From positions 1-13,389 of the forward strand of contig CAJNDL010000044.1 in the NCBI GenBank assembly GCA_905221505.1: a DNA stretch of 13,389 nucleotides, given 5' to 3'. Of this stretch, positions 1 to 8,597 are shown piece after piece (within the stretch, counting starts at the first letter, position 1; every line of letters starts with the position of its first letter). The DNA comes from a bacterium (GTDB lineage: Bacteria; Bacillota; Bacilli; Lactobacillales; Streptococcaceae). The position numbers and the translations under genes are program-made. The notes beneath the pieces were generated by a model that was not told the DNA's origin, did no database searches, and saw nothing but the letters and a program-made list of their open reading frames with translations.

Positions 1-2
1 CA

Positions 3-43
3 CCTCAAAAAGGTATTACCAAGTTGCAATACTTTTTTTGAGG
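3..43. repeat. Long hairpin downstream of pnuC
   Basis: An inverted repeat joins CCTCAAAAA plus GTATT on the left to AATAC plus TTTTTGAGG on the right around a ~10-base loop, with one or two unpaired bases. The T-run lies inside the stem, so it is not a textbook terminator. It lies about 100 bases beyond the pnuC stop codon and may still act as a transcript end or be the edge of a small dispersed repeat. Nothing else is recognisable in 1-145. Confidence 0.5.
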
Positions 44-145
44 CTCTTTTGTCTTGTTCTTGTTTCAATTAACTATAAAATACTTTATTATCAACTCTAT
101 GTGTTTTAATCGAAATCTCAAAACAGCACTTTCAAACATCTTTTC

Positions 146-664
146 CTAGTTAGGTAAATCCGTATTCTGCTTAGCAGCCTTGCTCCATTGATACCAACCA
201 ACTAGACTGTTGATGAGATAAATCAGGTATTTCCCTTGAATTTGCAGGCTTTCTCCCCACCAGAGATAGATTGAAAAGACATTGGTAGCTGCCCAGAATA
301 TCCATTGTTCACGGTAAACAGCTGTCATGAGGATTTGCCCTACCCCATTGGTCGCATCTGTGATGGAATCGCGATAGGGACGATTGGCACCGATAGACTG
401 ATAAATAAAGCCAAAAACCAACCACCAAAGAACACTAATGGAAAGATACTTTGTCCAACCCTTGCCATCTAGTTTACGCGCGACAAACTCTTGTTGTTCT
501 TTCTTAAACTGGGCTTGATAAATCCAAACCAAGAGACCAATTGGCTGCATAATTGTAAAATAGAGAGTTGTTAAAACCTCACCATAGAAGCCTTTTTGAA
601 GGGCAAGCACCAGATAAATGATGGAATTAATCAAACCAAATAGGTAGTTACTAGCACGACCTTC
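146..664 (-). pseudogene. pnuC: PnuC-type nicotinamide (riboside/mononucleotide) transporter, 5'-truncated
   Basis: PnuC proteins are membrane facilitators that bring nicotinamide riboside into the cell for NAD synthesis. About 170 C-terminal residues remain, beginning near GRASNYLFGLIN and containing the family pattern of YGE, YF, MQP and W, the segment SIGANRPYRDSITDATNGVG, the WIFWAATNVFSIYLWW helix and a charged C-tail. The first open start is a TTG at 634, but the reading frame with recognisable PnuC sequence continues upstream to about 664, where a TGA closes it. Streptococcal PnuC is normally about 250-260 residues, so roughly the first third is missing, cut off where the transposase-bearing segment begins. 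No ribosome binding site precedes the TTG. I judge it a non-functional remnant, although the TTG open frame of 162 codons could be called as a gene. Confidence 0.8.
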
Positions 665-706
665 AGCTTCTCAAAGAGCAGAAAAAAGGTTAGTAAGGCT
701 TGAGAG

Positions 707-1402
707 ATGAATCATTTTAAAGGCAAACAATTCCAACAAGACGTCATCATTGTCGCTGTTGGTTATTACCTACGTTACAATCTGAGCTATCGTGAAGTTC
801 AGGAATTGCTTTATGACCATGGAATAAATGTTTGTCACACTACGATTTATCGGTGGGTTCAAGAATACAGTAAAATCCTCTATCATCTCTGGAAAAAGAA
901 AAATAAACAGTCCTTCTATTCGTGGAAAATGGATGAAACCTATATCAAAATTAAGGGGCGTTGGCATTATCTCTATCGAGCGATTGATGCGGACGGTTTA
1001 ACATTGGATATCTGGTTACGAAAGAAACGTCGAGCAGACGATAACAGCTATAAGTTAGAAGATACCGCCTATCAAGAAGATAAAGCACGCAAAGCAGAAA
1101 CCGAAGATAAGCTAGCTATTGAAGCAATGAAAAGCAAGTACACCACGCTATTGCTAGAAAATATGTTGCTAAGTCCGTTTGAAATGCAAGATACAAAAAT
1201 CATGGCAGGATTGCAAGTCCATGTTTACCCCCTCTATGACGAACTGAAAGAATTAAGAGGGCTAAATAGTGTTAAAGACCACTTGTCTTATGTTGCCAAC
1301 AGACGTGAAGAATATTCTAAGCATAATATCGCACGCTACCTCAAAAAAGCCATTGAACAATATCTACCAACGGTTAAAAGGCAGGACTTAAACCATGAGT
1401 GA
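707..1402 (+). pseudogene. In-frame chimera: IS6-family transposase N-terminus fused to plasmid RepB C-terminus
   Basis: Residues 1-107 match IS6-family transposases of the IS1216/ISS1 type: the MNHFKGKQF start, a helix-turn-helix region with YREVQELLYD and HTTIYRWVQEY, and KMDETYIKIKG holding the first catalytic Asp (D76). After WLRKKR (about nucleotide 1029) the match stops. The remaining ~124 residues, with YKLEDTAYQEDKARKAE and the HNIARYLKKAIEQYLP tail, look like the C-terminus of a Rep_3-type theta replication initiator from lactic-acid-bacterial plasmids. The second Asp and the Glu of the DDE triad are absent, so it cannot transpose. The initiator lacks its N-terminal DNA-binding domains. 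The fusion is open throughout (231 codons) and overlaps the next gene by 8 bases, as repB and orfX do on plasmids. I did not find the usual IS6 terminal repeat on either side. Confidence 0.8.
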
Positions 1403-1871
1403 AGACTTAAAAACGATCAAAGAGCTGGCGGATGAGTTGAGTGTTACAAAACAAAATATTCAATATCACTACCAAAGATTACCAAAAGAATTACAGCTTA
1501 AAAGTTCCAATGGGTCTAATCTAATAAATTCTAAAGCAGAAAAAATAATTTTAGGTAAAGTAGAAAGTAGTATCAAATCAAATACCAAAGACCAACAAAT
1601 AGAAAAACTAACTAATTTGTTAGACCAGTAACAACGATTAGCCTTGCAAGATAAAAAGTTGCTAGAAGAATACAAGGCGGAAAATGATAACTTAAAAGCC
1701 CTCAAAATGCCCTCACAGGAAACAGAATCCAAACACTTAGACAATCAATATAAAGATGAAGTGAACGCTCTTAAAGAGAAGTTGGAAAATTTGCAGGAAC
1801 AAATCAAAGATCAAAAAAGGATAGAAGAACAAGAAAAACCAATAAAATGGTGGGGACTATGGCGAAAATAG
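1395..1871 (+). pseudogene. Plasmid replication-associated orfX (DUF536 type), interrupted by a nonsense codon
   Basis: The frame encodes an N-terminal helix-turn-helix (TIKELADELSVTKQNIQYHY, residues 8-27), a lysine/glutamate-rich middle and C-terminal coiled coil, and the characteristic KWWGLWRK end. This is the small protein encoded directly after repB on lactococcal-type theta plasmids, thought to assist replication or copy control. A TAA at 1629-1631 (after LTNLLDQ) breaks the frame. Immediately after it the same frame resumes as QRLALQDKKLL and runs to 1871. A single C-to-T change in CAA would explain the stop, so this is one gene of about 158 codons now split in two. The 78-residue front half could still be made. 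The composition is strongly A-rich, unlike the transporter genes downstream. Confidence 0.8.
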
Positions 1872-2020
1872 ATGATTCAGTTAAAAAGAAAGTTCCAGAA
1901 TTGCGATTTAAAGGATTCATGGATGAATGGGAACAGCGTAAGTTGGGAGACGAAGTTCGAATAGTGATGGGACAGTCTCCTAATTCAGAAAATTATACTG
2001 ATGATCCTAATGGGCGCTAA
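1859..2020 (+). pseudogene. hsdS: Type I restriction specificity subunit HsdS, N-terminal fragment
   Basis: HsdS subunits choose the DNA target of type I restriction-modification complexes. This frame starts at an ATG overlapping the end of orfX and encodes about 53 residues, including VPELRFKGFMDEWEQRKLG and GQSPNSENYTDDPN, the standard start of the first target-recognition domain in lactococcal and streptococcal HsdS. After DPN the match ends and a stop follows three codons later. A whole HsdS is about 400 residues, so over 85% is lost and no target recognition is possible. The position right after repB-orfX is the usual one on lactococcal plasmids, where hsdS is swapped between plasmids. 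No hsdM or hsdR is present in the window. Confidence 0.75.
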
Positions 2021-2111
2021 AAATGCGAAGACCTATGAAGACCTATTTTGTATTAGTCAAACAAAAAATCCAAAAGAAATGGTATATGATTATGACCATG
2101 AAACAAAGTAA
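2010..2111 (+). pseudogene. Short open frame of unknown origin, probably the tail of a broken gene
   Basis: A 33-codon frame (MGAKNAKTYEDLFCISQTKN and so on, ending DYDHETK) begins where HsdS similarity stops, in a different frame. I do not recognise the family. It has no clear ribosome binding site and may be the 3' end of another plasmid gene joined to hsdS. The similar stretches ATGACCATGAAAC (near 2091) and ATGATCATGAAAC (near 2142) suggest a small local duplication. Confidence 0.25.
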
Positions 2112-2167
2112 AATCAAACCGAGTGATCTGAGGAAGCACCCGATGATCATGAAACGTTATTAAACAC

Positions 2168-2244
2168 AAAAGTCACCCATGTGAGTTCTTGCCAGAAGCT
2201 GAAGTTAATCCTTCAACCTGGAAAACCCGCAGAGGTGACTTTTT
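2168..2244. terminator. Nested dyad, probable terminator of the ECF operon
   Basis: AAAAGTCACC at 2168-2177 pairs perfectly with GGTGACTTTT at 2234-2243. Inside it, CCAG (2192) pairs with CTGG (2218) and TGAAG (2200) with CTTCA (2211). The outer arm begins immediately after the stop codon of the last ECF gene. On the minus strand the stem ends in four Ts; on the plus strand it ends in five. It could terminate in both directions, insulating the ECF operon from the plasmid remnants. Confidence 0.6.
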
Positions 2245-3045
2245 CTATACATCTCGATTTTTCTGGCAATAATCATTAACCGATAAATATGTCTGTGAAT
2301 CACCCAGCGACTCCGCTATGTCCATAATCCGCGGTGGTAGTAATCCCACTCGCTGGACAAGTTCGTGATTGCTGAACAATTCCCGTGGACTGCCGGCGAA
2401 GCCAAACTTCCCGTGTTCCATAACATACACCGACTCAAACTCGGCGGCGACCCAATCCATGTCATGGGTGATGGTCACAACTTGGTGGCCCGAATCAGCC
2501 AACTGATGGAAAATTGCGGTCAACTTGCGCCGGCTTTCCCAATCAAGCGACATCATCGGCTCATCAAATAAATAAATCGCCGGATCCACTGCCAAAACTG
2601 TGGCAACGCTCAACAGCTTGCGTTCCGACAATGACAGGTCATATGGACTTTCAGCTGTTTTATCATCCAAGCCAACTCTTTTTAGAGCCGCTAAAGCCCG
2701 CCTCGTAATCGTGTCGTGGTCATCCATGACCTGCGCGACACTCCACTCCACCTCTCGTTGAACGGTCGGGTTGAAAAGCTGATCGTCAGGATTCTGAAAA
2801 GTAATCCCAACCTTCAGTAACTTTTCGACTGGTTTAAGATCATTAAAATTTTCTCCATCGATCTTAATCACACCGGTTTGTGGTGTCAGCAAACCCGTCA
2901 ACAATTTGAAGAGCGTTGATTTGCCGGCACCATTTTGGCCGACAATCGCCACCATCGGATCGGCGAAGTGTTTGTCTTCAACATCCAAGCTAAAGGACCG
3001 TTCCGAATAAGTGAACGTCAGGTGGCTCAGTTCAATTGTGGACAT
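2245..3045 (-). CDS. ECF transporter ATP-binding subunit with degenerate LSGGQ signature
   Basis: This is an ABC ATPase of the energy-coupling factor (cobalt/vitamin) transporter class, 266 residues, expected to sit on the cytoplasmic face of the transmembrane EcfT subunit and to pair with the neighbouring ATPase. Visible motifs are Walker A GQNGAGKST (36-44), the Q-loop in FQNPDDQLF (84), Walker B IYLFDEP with the catalytic Glu at 162, D-loop SLD, and the switch His in THDM (194). The ABC signature, normally LSGGQ, reads LSLSE (about 137-141), with both glycines lost. The C-terminal ~50 residues resemble the extra dimerisation tail of ECF ATPases. It starts with ATG preceded by GGAGG and overlaps the upstream ATPase gene by 14 bases. 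It is the last gene of a four-gene operon. I am sure of the class but not of the transported substrate. Confidence 0.9.
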   Translation of the reverse strand: MSTIELSHLTFTYSERSFSLDVEDKHFADPMVAIVGQNGAGKSTLFKLLTGLLTPQTGVIKIDGENFNDLKPVEKLLKVGITFQNPDDQLFNPTVQREVEWSVAQVMDDHDTITRRALAALKRVGLDDKTAESPYDLSLSERKLLSVATVLAVDPAIYLFDEPMMSLDWESRRKLTAIFHQLADSGHQVVTITHDMDWVAAEFESVYVMEHGKFGFAGSPRELFSNHELVQRVGLLPPRIMDIAESLGDSQTYLSVNDYCQKNRDV

Positions 3046-3877
3046 AACGTACCTCCTTCAGATCAGCGTAATTCACCGGATACCGGCCATCAGCCAAGTG
3101 CCAATCCATTTTTTGAGCAAGTTGCTGGATTGTCGGGGCTGGAATCTGCCAGTCAGCTGCCAAATGATTAAACACCTCACCCGGCCTGCCCTGGGCTACC
3201 ATTTGACCCTCGTGCAGCACCCACACAACGTCGGCGACTTCGCACAAATCGTCAATTTCACTGGTGACAATGAAGACAGTCGTCTCTTTGACTTGGGCCA
3301 GCCATTGGAAAAATTGTCGGCGGCCAAGGGGATCCATTTGACTGGTCGGATCATCCATAATCAAAACAGCCGGGTTAGCCGCAATCGCCGTGGCAATTGC
3401 CAACCGCTGAATCTGACCACCGGAAAGGCTCTCGGGACGCAAATTCAGCTGTTCAATCAGCCCCATTTGCGTGGCAACTTCTTCAACCCGTTTTTGAATC
3501 AGTTCTTCAGCCATTCCCTGATTAATCAAGTCAAAGGCGATTTCATCGGCAACCGTGTCTGCCAACCCGCTTAGTTGGCCAGCTGGATTTTGCAGTACAA
3601 CTCCATTCATGGCATTATAAACGGGCCAATTGTCGGACACTCGCTGGCCAAACATGTGCCAATCGCCCTCAATCTCAGCAGACACAATTTTGGGAATGAC
3701 CCCTGCCAGCACACGGCACAAAGTCGATTTGCCGGAGTGGCTATTCCCGATAATCCCAACCACCTGGCCGGTATGAACCTCCGCGTTAATCTGACGCAGT
3801 TGTGGTTGCTCAGTACCCGGATAACGGGTGGTCAAATTTTCAATTACAATCCGTTTATCTTCGTCCATATCTTCCAC
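3032..3877 (-). CDS. ECF transporter ATP-binding subunit lacking catalytic Glu and switch His
   Basis: This is the second ABC ATPase of the energy-coupling factor module, 281 residues. Motifs: Walker A GNSHSGKST (44-52), Q-loop LQNP (Q96), an intact signature LSGGQ (151-155), and a Walker B that reads VLIMDDP, so Asp176 replaces the catalytic Glu. The switch region reads VTSEID, so Ser206 stands where the His should be. Both substitutions are clear in the codons (GAT and AGT). These defects complement those of the partner encoded directly downstream, whose own Glu and His are intact but whose signature is not. The start overlaps the end of ecfT by 34 bases, which implies translational coupling. 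The gene has higher GC than the flanking streptococcal DNA. Together the two ATPases should form an asymmetric heterodimer powering the EcfT-S complex. Confidence 0.9.
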   Translation of the reverse strand: MEDMDEDKRIVIENLTTRYPGTEQPQLRQINAEVHTGQVVGIIGNSHSGKSTLCRVLAGVIPKIVSAEIEGDWHMFGQRVSDNWPVYNAMNGVVLQNPAGQLSGLADTVADEIAFDLINQGMAEELIQKRVEEVATQMGLIEQLNLRPESLSGGQIQRLAIATAIAANPAVLIMDDPTSQMDPLGRRQFFQWLAQVKETTVFIVTSEIDDLCEVADVVWVLHEGQMVAQGRPGEVFNHLAADWQIPAPTIQQLAQKMDWHLADGRYPVNYADLKEVRYVHN

Positions 3878-4638
3878 CCAATCAATAAAATTGCCAATCC
3901 AGTCAGACCAATGTGCAGCGTCCGCGACAGGCGATACACGCGCTGGGAGGTTCTGACAGTCCGGTTGAGATTATCAAAACCTCTCAGTTGGAGAGAAATC
4001 GACCGCGTCATCGATTGATCCAAGGTCTTAATCACCAATGGAATTAGAACCGGCAGGACTGACTTTAATTTCTGAATCAACGTTTTTTGCGGATTGGTTC
4101 CGCGAACTTTTTGTGCCTGCTGGATTTTCCGCATATTGCGCATCATTTCCGGCAAAATATAACACACCGACATCAGAACGTAGACGGTTTTATAAGACAA
4201 TCCGGACAGTTCCAAATAGGCCGCGTTTTCTGAAATACTCGTGGTCACCATAAAAAAGCCACTGGTCAAAATAATCACCAATACTCGACAACCCAGAGTG
4301 GTGGCGTAAATCAGGCCTTCTTTGTAGAACGACACCCCAAGCACAGAAAACAGCACAGTTTGATTCCGACTGTAAAATAACCCTTGGATGATCAACATGG
4401 TGCAAATCAGAAACAGGCTGAATCCCAGCGCCTTAAAGGTGGTAGAACTCAATTTGGAAAATAACAATAGCAGTGTTGCGACAAGAATTAATCCGGCCTG
4501 AAGCAATAAATTCATACTGGCAAAGCTCAACAACGTCATGTCCAAGATGAACAAGAGCTTAGTAATCGGATCGATCACCTGGTACCACTTGAGCTTGACC
4601 CGTGGCGCTCCAGAAATCAATGTTTTATCAGTCATCAT
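3844..4638 (-). CDS. ecfT: ECF transporter transmembrane subunit EcfT
   Basis: EcfT is the membrane scaffold that couples ATP hydrolysis to the toppling of the substrate-binding S subunit. The 264-residue protein has about five to six hydrophobic segments (roughly 25-60, 68-86, 108-132, 150-163, 193-205 and 240-256). In the long cytoplasmic coupling region it carries two short motifs of the Ala-Arg-Gly class, here KVRG (R179) and QLRG (R219), whose arginines contact the ATPases in known ECF structures. The start codon overlaps the S-gene stop in an ATGA arrangement. It precedes the two ATPase genes, giving the order S-T-A'-A, so this module is self-contained and probably dedicated to its own S subunit rather than a shared group II module. 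The identification rests on motif layout and context. Confidence 0.88.
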   Translation of the reverse strand: MMTDKTLISGAPRVKLKWYQVIDPITKLLFILDMTLLSFASMNLLLQAGLILVATLLLLFSKLSSTTFKALGFSLFLICTMLIIQGLFYSRNQTVLFSVLGVSFYKEGLIYATTLGCRVLVIILTSGFFMVTTSISENAAYLELSGLSYKTVYVLMSVCYILPEMMRNMRKIQQAQKVRGTNPQKTLIQKLKSVLPVLIPLVIKTLDQSMTRSISLQLRGFDNLNRTVRTSQRVYRLSRTLHIGLTGLAILLIGWKIWTKINGL

Positions 4639-5237
4639 TTATCATCGCTAAAGAAGTGCACCATCCGCTTCGGCAGCTGACGATAGATGAAGAATGCCAG
4701 GTAGGCCACGCAGACTTTATCCAAAATATCCAAGACAAACTCATCGGTAAATGAGGCCAGCCACACTGGTGCATGATTGGCGACCATTACCGCAAACAAT
4801 GAGTCACCCCAAGCGATACCGGTCTGACCACCCCAAAAGATGACGTTGAGTGGCGTTGAAATGACAGCTGAAACGATGGCAATAATAATAGCAGAAACAA
4901 ATACTCGTCGCGCTGACGAGAACCACCCATTGGCGTGCAAAACTCCGACAGCAATCCCAATTCCGATGCTGGTAATCGCATACACGGTTGAAATTGGCGA
5001 TAAGGTCAGCCCATAGATCACGTTGTTGATGAAACCACTAATGGCACCGGCAACCGGCCCAGCCAACATGCTGGTAAGAAAGGTTCCCAAAGACCCCAGC
5101 CAAACGGGCAACTTTAACCCCTCCGCCAAGGCTTTAGCAACATAGTTAATCCCCACGGCAGCAGGAATCAAAGTCATGGTGGCAGCACTTAACTTAAATT
5201 TCCACATACTGGTACGATGAATCGGTTCTGTTTTCAT
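4635..5237 (-). CDS. ECF transporter substrate-binding (S) subunit, substrate unknown
   Basis: S subunits are small six-helix membrane proteins that bind a vitamin or other micronutrient. This one is 200 residues with helices near 16-36, 43-62, 64-78, 82-102, 112-134 and 165-186. The stretch LPVWLGSLGTFLTSMLAGPV followed by an AISGFINN turn resembles the riboflavin-type/COG4720 class of S subunits, but I cannot assign a ligand. The Ala/Gly-rich first helix fits the helix that packs on EcfT. It is the first gene of the operon, started by ATG behind AAAAGGAGAAG, and follows a ~145-nt leader with two hairpins. Basic residues (KRMVHFF) close the C-terminus. The GC content and spacing of the cassette suggest a Lactobacillus-like donor. 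Confidence 0.8.
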   Translation of the reverse strand: MKTEPIHRTSMWKFKLSAATMTLIPAAVGINYVAKALAEGLKLPVWLGSLGTFLTSMLAGPVAGAISGFINNVIYGLTLSPISTVYAITSIGIGIAVGVLHANGWFSSARRVFVSAIIIAIVSAVISTPLNVIFWGGQTGIAWGDSLFAVMVANHAPVWLASFTDEFVLDILDKVCVAYLAFFIYRQLPKRMVHFFSDDK

Positions 5238-5259
5238 AATCTTCTCCTTTTGTTTTTAA

Positions 5260-5297
5260 AGAGCCGTGTCTGGATAGACTTTCGGACGCAACGCTCT
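5260..5297 (-). promoter_or_regulatory. Leader RNA hairpin 2 in front of the ECF operon
   Basis: In the transcript AGAGC (5297-5293) pairs with GCTCT (5264-5260). Within it CGT pairs with ACG and GTCT with AGAC (5268-5279), leaving the bulges GTTG and CCGAAA on one side only. The element ends just upstream of the Shine-Dalgarno of the S gene. An alternative pairing is possible between ATAGAC further upstream (near 5322) and GTCTAT within this hairpin. Such one-sided bulged stems plus an alternative fold are typical of ligand-sensing leaders, but I cannot match it to a known riboswitch. Confidence 0.4.
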
Positions 5298-5326
5298 ATT
5301 ATATATCTACTGAACTGTCTATACAC

Positions 5327-5364
5327 AAGATTTCCATCCTTAGTCGACATGAGCTGGAAATCTT
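5327..5364 (-). promoter_or_regulatory. Leader RNA hairpin 1 in front of the ECF operon
   Basis: A perfect 10-base-pair stem, AAGATTTCCA with TGGAAATCTT, encloses an 18-base loop that includes GTCGAC. It begins about 18 bases after the predicted transcription start. No T-tract follows, so it is unlikely to be a terminator. It may stabilise the transcript or be part of a sensing element with hairpin 2. Confidence 0.5.
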
Positions 5365-5378
5365 TATTTGTTAAGTAG

Positions 5379-5416
5379 TTCACAACACATTATACACCTA
5401 TTTTGTGAATAGTCAA
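5379..5416 (-). promoter_or_regulatory. Promoter of the ECF operon with operator-like inverted repeats
   Basis: The minus strand carries a -35 TTGACT (5416-5411), a 16-base spacer and a perfect -10 TATAAT (5394-5389). TTCACAA (5379-5385) and TTGTGAA (5403-5409) form a 7-base inverted repeat flanking the -10. ATACAC/GTGTAT and CTATT/AATAG dyads lie across the -35 to -10 region, and a TTTACTGTAAA palindrome sits just upstream (5432-5422). Repressor control is likely, but the regulator is not in the window. Confidence 0.65.
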
Positions 5417-5422
5417 GTGTAT

Positions 5423-5482
5423 TTACAGTAAAATTTTAGAAAATCCTAAAAATTTCCTCTTATTTTCCATTTTGAAAGACAT
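5423..5482 (-). pseudogene. Possible orphaned 5' end of pnuC
   Basis: A short frame of 19 codons, with starts at 5482 or 5470, encodes MENKRKFLGFSKILL after the second Met and stops just before the ECF promoter. It lies right after the proWX terminator, which is where the native pnuC gene would begin, and its basic start followed by an SK-hydrophobic stretch is compatible with a PnuC N-terminus. If so, the foreign segment replaced about 70 codons of pnuC and left this stub. The stub is too short for a firm call. Confidence 0.25.
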
Positions 5483-5499
5483 TCAGTAACTCTAATATC

Positions 5500-5527
5500 A
5501 AAAAAGCCCAGACGACATTGTCTGAGC
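5500..5527 (-). terminator. Rho-independent terminator of the choline/betaine operon
   Basis: On the minus strand GCTCAGAC (5527-5520) and GTCTGGGC (5513-5506) form an 8-base-pair stem around a 6-base loop, followed by a run of T (5505-5500). It lies about 47 bases past the proWX stop codon. Confidence 0.85.
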
Positions 5528-5573
5528 ATTCTTCTATATAGACATTTAACCAAGTTGAGTTTAGCTTTTCAAA

Positions 5574-7815
<2,242 letters not shown>

Positions 7816-7829
7816 TCTGTATCCTCAAT

Positions 7830-8594
7830 TTAAAACTTTCCTCGGTTGGTCAAATCTTCAACCTTTGGCATAACTTCCTTATTGTTCCAATGCTCCACAA
7901 TTTTACCGTTTTCTAGTCGGAAGATATCATACTGGGCATAGGCAAGGCCATCAATCTGAGTCTGACCATAGTTAACCACATAGTTTCCTTGTCCTAATAA
8001 TTGGAAAACAAAGTCGAAAGTGACACCATGTTCAGCCATATAGTTTTTATAAGCATCACTTCCTTTTCCAATCTCATGATTATGCTGAATCAAATCGTCT
8101 GCCACATAATCACTCCACTGCTCCAGTTCCCCATTTTGGAAAATTTCTGTCAAGAAACGACGAACAGTTTTTTTATTTTCTGCTGTCTTGTCCAAATCCT
8201 TGATCTTAAAATCTCCAAAGATCTGGGCTAACTGCTCATTTTCAGGTGTGCGATAGTAATCAATAACATCCCAATGCTCCACGATACGTCCATTCTCATC
8301 CGCGCGGAAAGTATCCGTTGTCACCCATTGAGCTTCCCCACCATTCAGATATTGATGAACATGAACAAAGACCAGATTGCCATCCTCAATAGTACGGACA
8401 ATCTTAATCTGACGTTCTGGATGACGCTCAAAGAAATTTGCAAAGAAGGCCGCAAACCCTTCTTTCCCGTCAGGTACACCTGTCGAGTGTTGGATATAAG
8501 TATCGCCTACAGATTGGGCTTGAGCCTCAGCAACTCGTCCATCTTGAATGGTATGAATGTATAGGTTATGAGCATTTTTCACTTGTTTTGACAT
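7830..8594 (-). CDS. Tandem NTF2-like (SnoaL-type) protein of the choline operon
   Basis: This is a cytoplasmic protein of 254 residues made of two related NTF2-like/SnoaL folds. Repeat 1 has YIQHSTGVPDGKEGFAAFF (about 33-51) and DTFRADENGRIVEHWDV (about 94-110). Repeat 2 has LIQHNHEIGKGSDAYKNYM (about 168-186) and DIFRLENGKIVEHWNN. The IQH and VEHW motifs line the pocket in this family, members of which are isomerases, polyketide cyclase-like enzymes or simple binders, so the reaction here is unknown. It sits between marR (3-base gap) and proV (14-base gap) and is clearly co-transcribed with them. A role in sensing or processing a small molecule linked to choline or the MarR ligand is an inference. 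There is no signal peptide or membrane segment. Confidence 0.8.
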   Translation of the reverse strand: MSKQVKNAHNLYIHTIQDGRVAEAQAQSVGDTYIQHSTGVPDGKEGFAAFFANFFERHPERQIKIVRTIEDGNLVFVHVHQYLNGGEAQWVTTDTFRADENGRIVEHWDVIDYYRTPENEQLAQIFGDFKIKDLDKTAENKKTVRRFLTEIFQNGELEQWSDYVADDLIQHNHEIGKGSDAYKNYMAEHGVTFDFVFQLLGQGNYVVNYGQTQIDGLAYAQYDIFRLENGKIVEHWNNKEVMPKVEDLTNRGKF

Positions 8595-8597
8595 GAT

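Noticed and set aside
770..967. Minus-strand frame inside the transposase part
   Set aside because: Antisense shadow of a recognisable IS6 transposase.
1469..1744. Minus-strand frame across the orfX stop codon
   Set aside because: Antisense to the A-rich orfX remnant; its Ser/Leu/Cys-rich product reflects the opposite strand's lysine codons.
3011..4018. Two long plus-strand open frames (3011-3574 and 3575-4018)
   Set aside because: They lie antisense to the ECF ATPase and EcfT genes, which have full family motifs. The plus-strand proteins are low in recognisable structure and arise from the higher GC content.
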